A model generated the notes under the pieces. The model worked only from the letters and a program-made list of their open reading frames with translations. It searched no databases and had not been told where the DNA came from. 64,000 nt of DNA from Sinorhizobium fredii USDA 257 (GTDB taxonomy: Bacteria > Pseudomonadota > Alphaproteobacteria > Rhizobiales > Rhizobiaceae), in assembly GCF_000265205.3 (NCBI RefSeq), contig NC_018000.1, positions 5,985,001 to 6,049,000 on the forward strand, given 5' to 3'. Shown here in pieces: positions 63,147 to 64,000 of the stretch. The position numbers were made by a program, and so were the translations under genes. The stretch's first letter is position 1; each line of letters begins with the position of its first letter.

Positions 63147-64000
63147 TTACTTCGCAGCCTCGACCGCCGCGGCGAGTTCCTTCACGGCCTCTTCCGAGCT
63201 GAGTTCGCCATTGAACTGGCGGGTCACCACGTCATAGATCGCGTTCTTGACGGCGGCCGGGTTGGCATGGCCGTGCGCCATGGAACCGAAGAGCGTGCCA
63301 TTGGCATTCGCCTCAGCGAGATCTTTCATGCCCTTCTTGCCGCAAGCGTCGAAGTCGGTGTCCGGAACGTCGGTGCGGGCCGGTACCGATCCCTTGACGA
63401 CGTTGAAGGCCGACTGGAAGGTCGGGCTTTCGATGGCCGACGCCATCTGCAACTGCGCCGGAACCTTGTCTTCGGCAACCTTGAACATCACGAACTGGTC
63501 GGAGTTGAAGGTGACGGAGCCTTGCGTTCCCGGGAAGCGCATGCAGACGAAATCGGTGCCGGGCACCTTCTTCGCCTTCAGGAATTCACCCTTCGCCCAG
63601 TCGCCCATGAACTGCAGGCCGGCCTTGTTCTCGATGACCATGGCCGAGGCGAGGTTCCAGTCGCGCCCGGAGAAATTGTCGTCGACATAGGAGCGCAGCT
63701 TCGTCATTCGGTCGAAGGCTTCCTTCATCTTGTCGCCGCCGAGCGCTGCCGGGTCGAGATCGATGAAGGCCTGCTTGTAGAAGTCGTTGCCGAGCGAGAG
63801 AACGACGGCGTCGAAGATTGTCGCGTCCTGCCAGGGCTGGCCGCCGTGGGCGACCGGCGTAATGCCCTGCTCCTTGAACTTGTCGAGCAGCGCGATCAGC
63901 TCATCCCAGTTCGCCGGCTCCTTGCCGCCGGCCTTGTCGAGGGCGGCCTTGTTGATCCAGACCCAGTTGGTCGAGTGGACGTTGACCGGGGCAGCGATCC
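63147..64000 (-). CDS. Sugar ABC transporter substrate-binding protein, N-terminus beyond window
   Basis: The frame enters from the right edge and stops at 63147, giving the last 284 residues of a family-1 sugar-binding protein (usual length about 420). Visible marks: [60 protein letters not shown], and a C-terminal [20 protein letters not shown]. The pattern resembles glucose/mannose-binding proteins of the GtsA kind. It is the first gene in the visible part of the minus-strand operon. Confidence 0.92.
   Translation of the reverse strand, partial: IAAPVNVHSTNWVWINKAALDKAGGKEPANWDELIALLDKFKEQGITPVAHGGQPWQDATIFDAVVLSLGNDFYKQAFIDLDPAALGGDKMKEAFDRMTKLRSYVDDNFSGRDWNLASAMVIENKAGLQFMGDWAKGEFLKAKKVPGTDFVCMRFPGTQGSVTFNSDQFVMFKVAEDKVPAQLQMASAIESPTFQSAFNVVKGSVPARTDVPDTDFDACGKKGMKDLAEANANGTLFGSMAHGHANPAAVKNAIYDVVTRQFNGELSSEEAVKELAAAVEAAK

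Overview
This 64 kb window is chromosomal DNA from a fast-growing rhizobium, most likely Sinorhizobium/Ensifer. The evidence is the high GC content, the rpsP-rimM-trmD-rplS group beside ffh, the ndvA and ndvB genes for cyclic beta-1,2-glucan (the predicted NdvB is 2832 residues), a 1152-residue pyruvate carboxylase, an aatB-type aminotransferase, and many short palindromic repeats of rhizobial type between genes. I saw no tRNA, rRNA, CRISPR array, transposase or phage gene. The first gene (metallo-beta-lactamase fold) and the last (sugar-binding protein) are cut by the window edges.

Regions. 1-8.7 kb: a MarR-type regulator, the translation/secretion block ffh, chorismate mutase, rpsP, rimM, trmD and rplS with a convergent TauE-type exporter, then an amino-acid binding protein and permease with no ATPase beside them. 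9-15.2 kb: leuC, a SixA-type phosphatase, a 276-bp inverted-repeat element, an L,D-transpeptidase-fold gene, a CenR-like response regulator paired with a cyclic-nucleotide-binding protein, xthA and a LolA-like carrier. 15.2-24.6 kb: ftsK, amtB-glnK, tesB, a ubiquinone hydroxylase, an MFS transporter, a glyoxalase remnant and a DeoR regulator. 24.8-31.8 kb: a complete polar amino-acid/cystine-type ABC transporter, pyc, and a LuxR-type receptor gene broken by one in-frame TGA. 32-45 kb: glucan genes ndvA, opgC and ndvB, with a nitrilase-family gene between ndvA and opgC.

45.3-52 kb: a LysR regulator diverges from a four-gene set that fits the lower alpha-aminoadipate (lysine) pathway: a HglS-type 2-oxoadipate dioxygenase, a D-2-hydroxyglutarate dehydrogenase-like flavoprotein, a piperidine-6-carboxylate dehydrogenase of the ALDH7 family, and an aminotransferase. 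The hglS reading frame has a one-base insertion near its 3' end. 52.2-54.2 kb: an HTH-cupin regulator diverging from an omega-aminotransferase. 54.4-64 kb: nine minus-strand genes, mostly overlapping or a few bases apart, encode a sugar ABC transporter, two GMC oxidoreductases, an SDR, a Dabb protein and glycerate kinase. This looks like import and oxidation of a sugar or polyol ending in glycerate metabolism; a perfect 18-bp palindrome lies inside it.

I do not see one wholly new system. The best leads are the two catabolic operons, the three genes caught in decay (luxR-type, hglS, glyoxalase), and the structured 276-bp element whose terminus supplies the stop codon of its neighbour. Gene calls rest on reading the translations; no database search was run.
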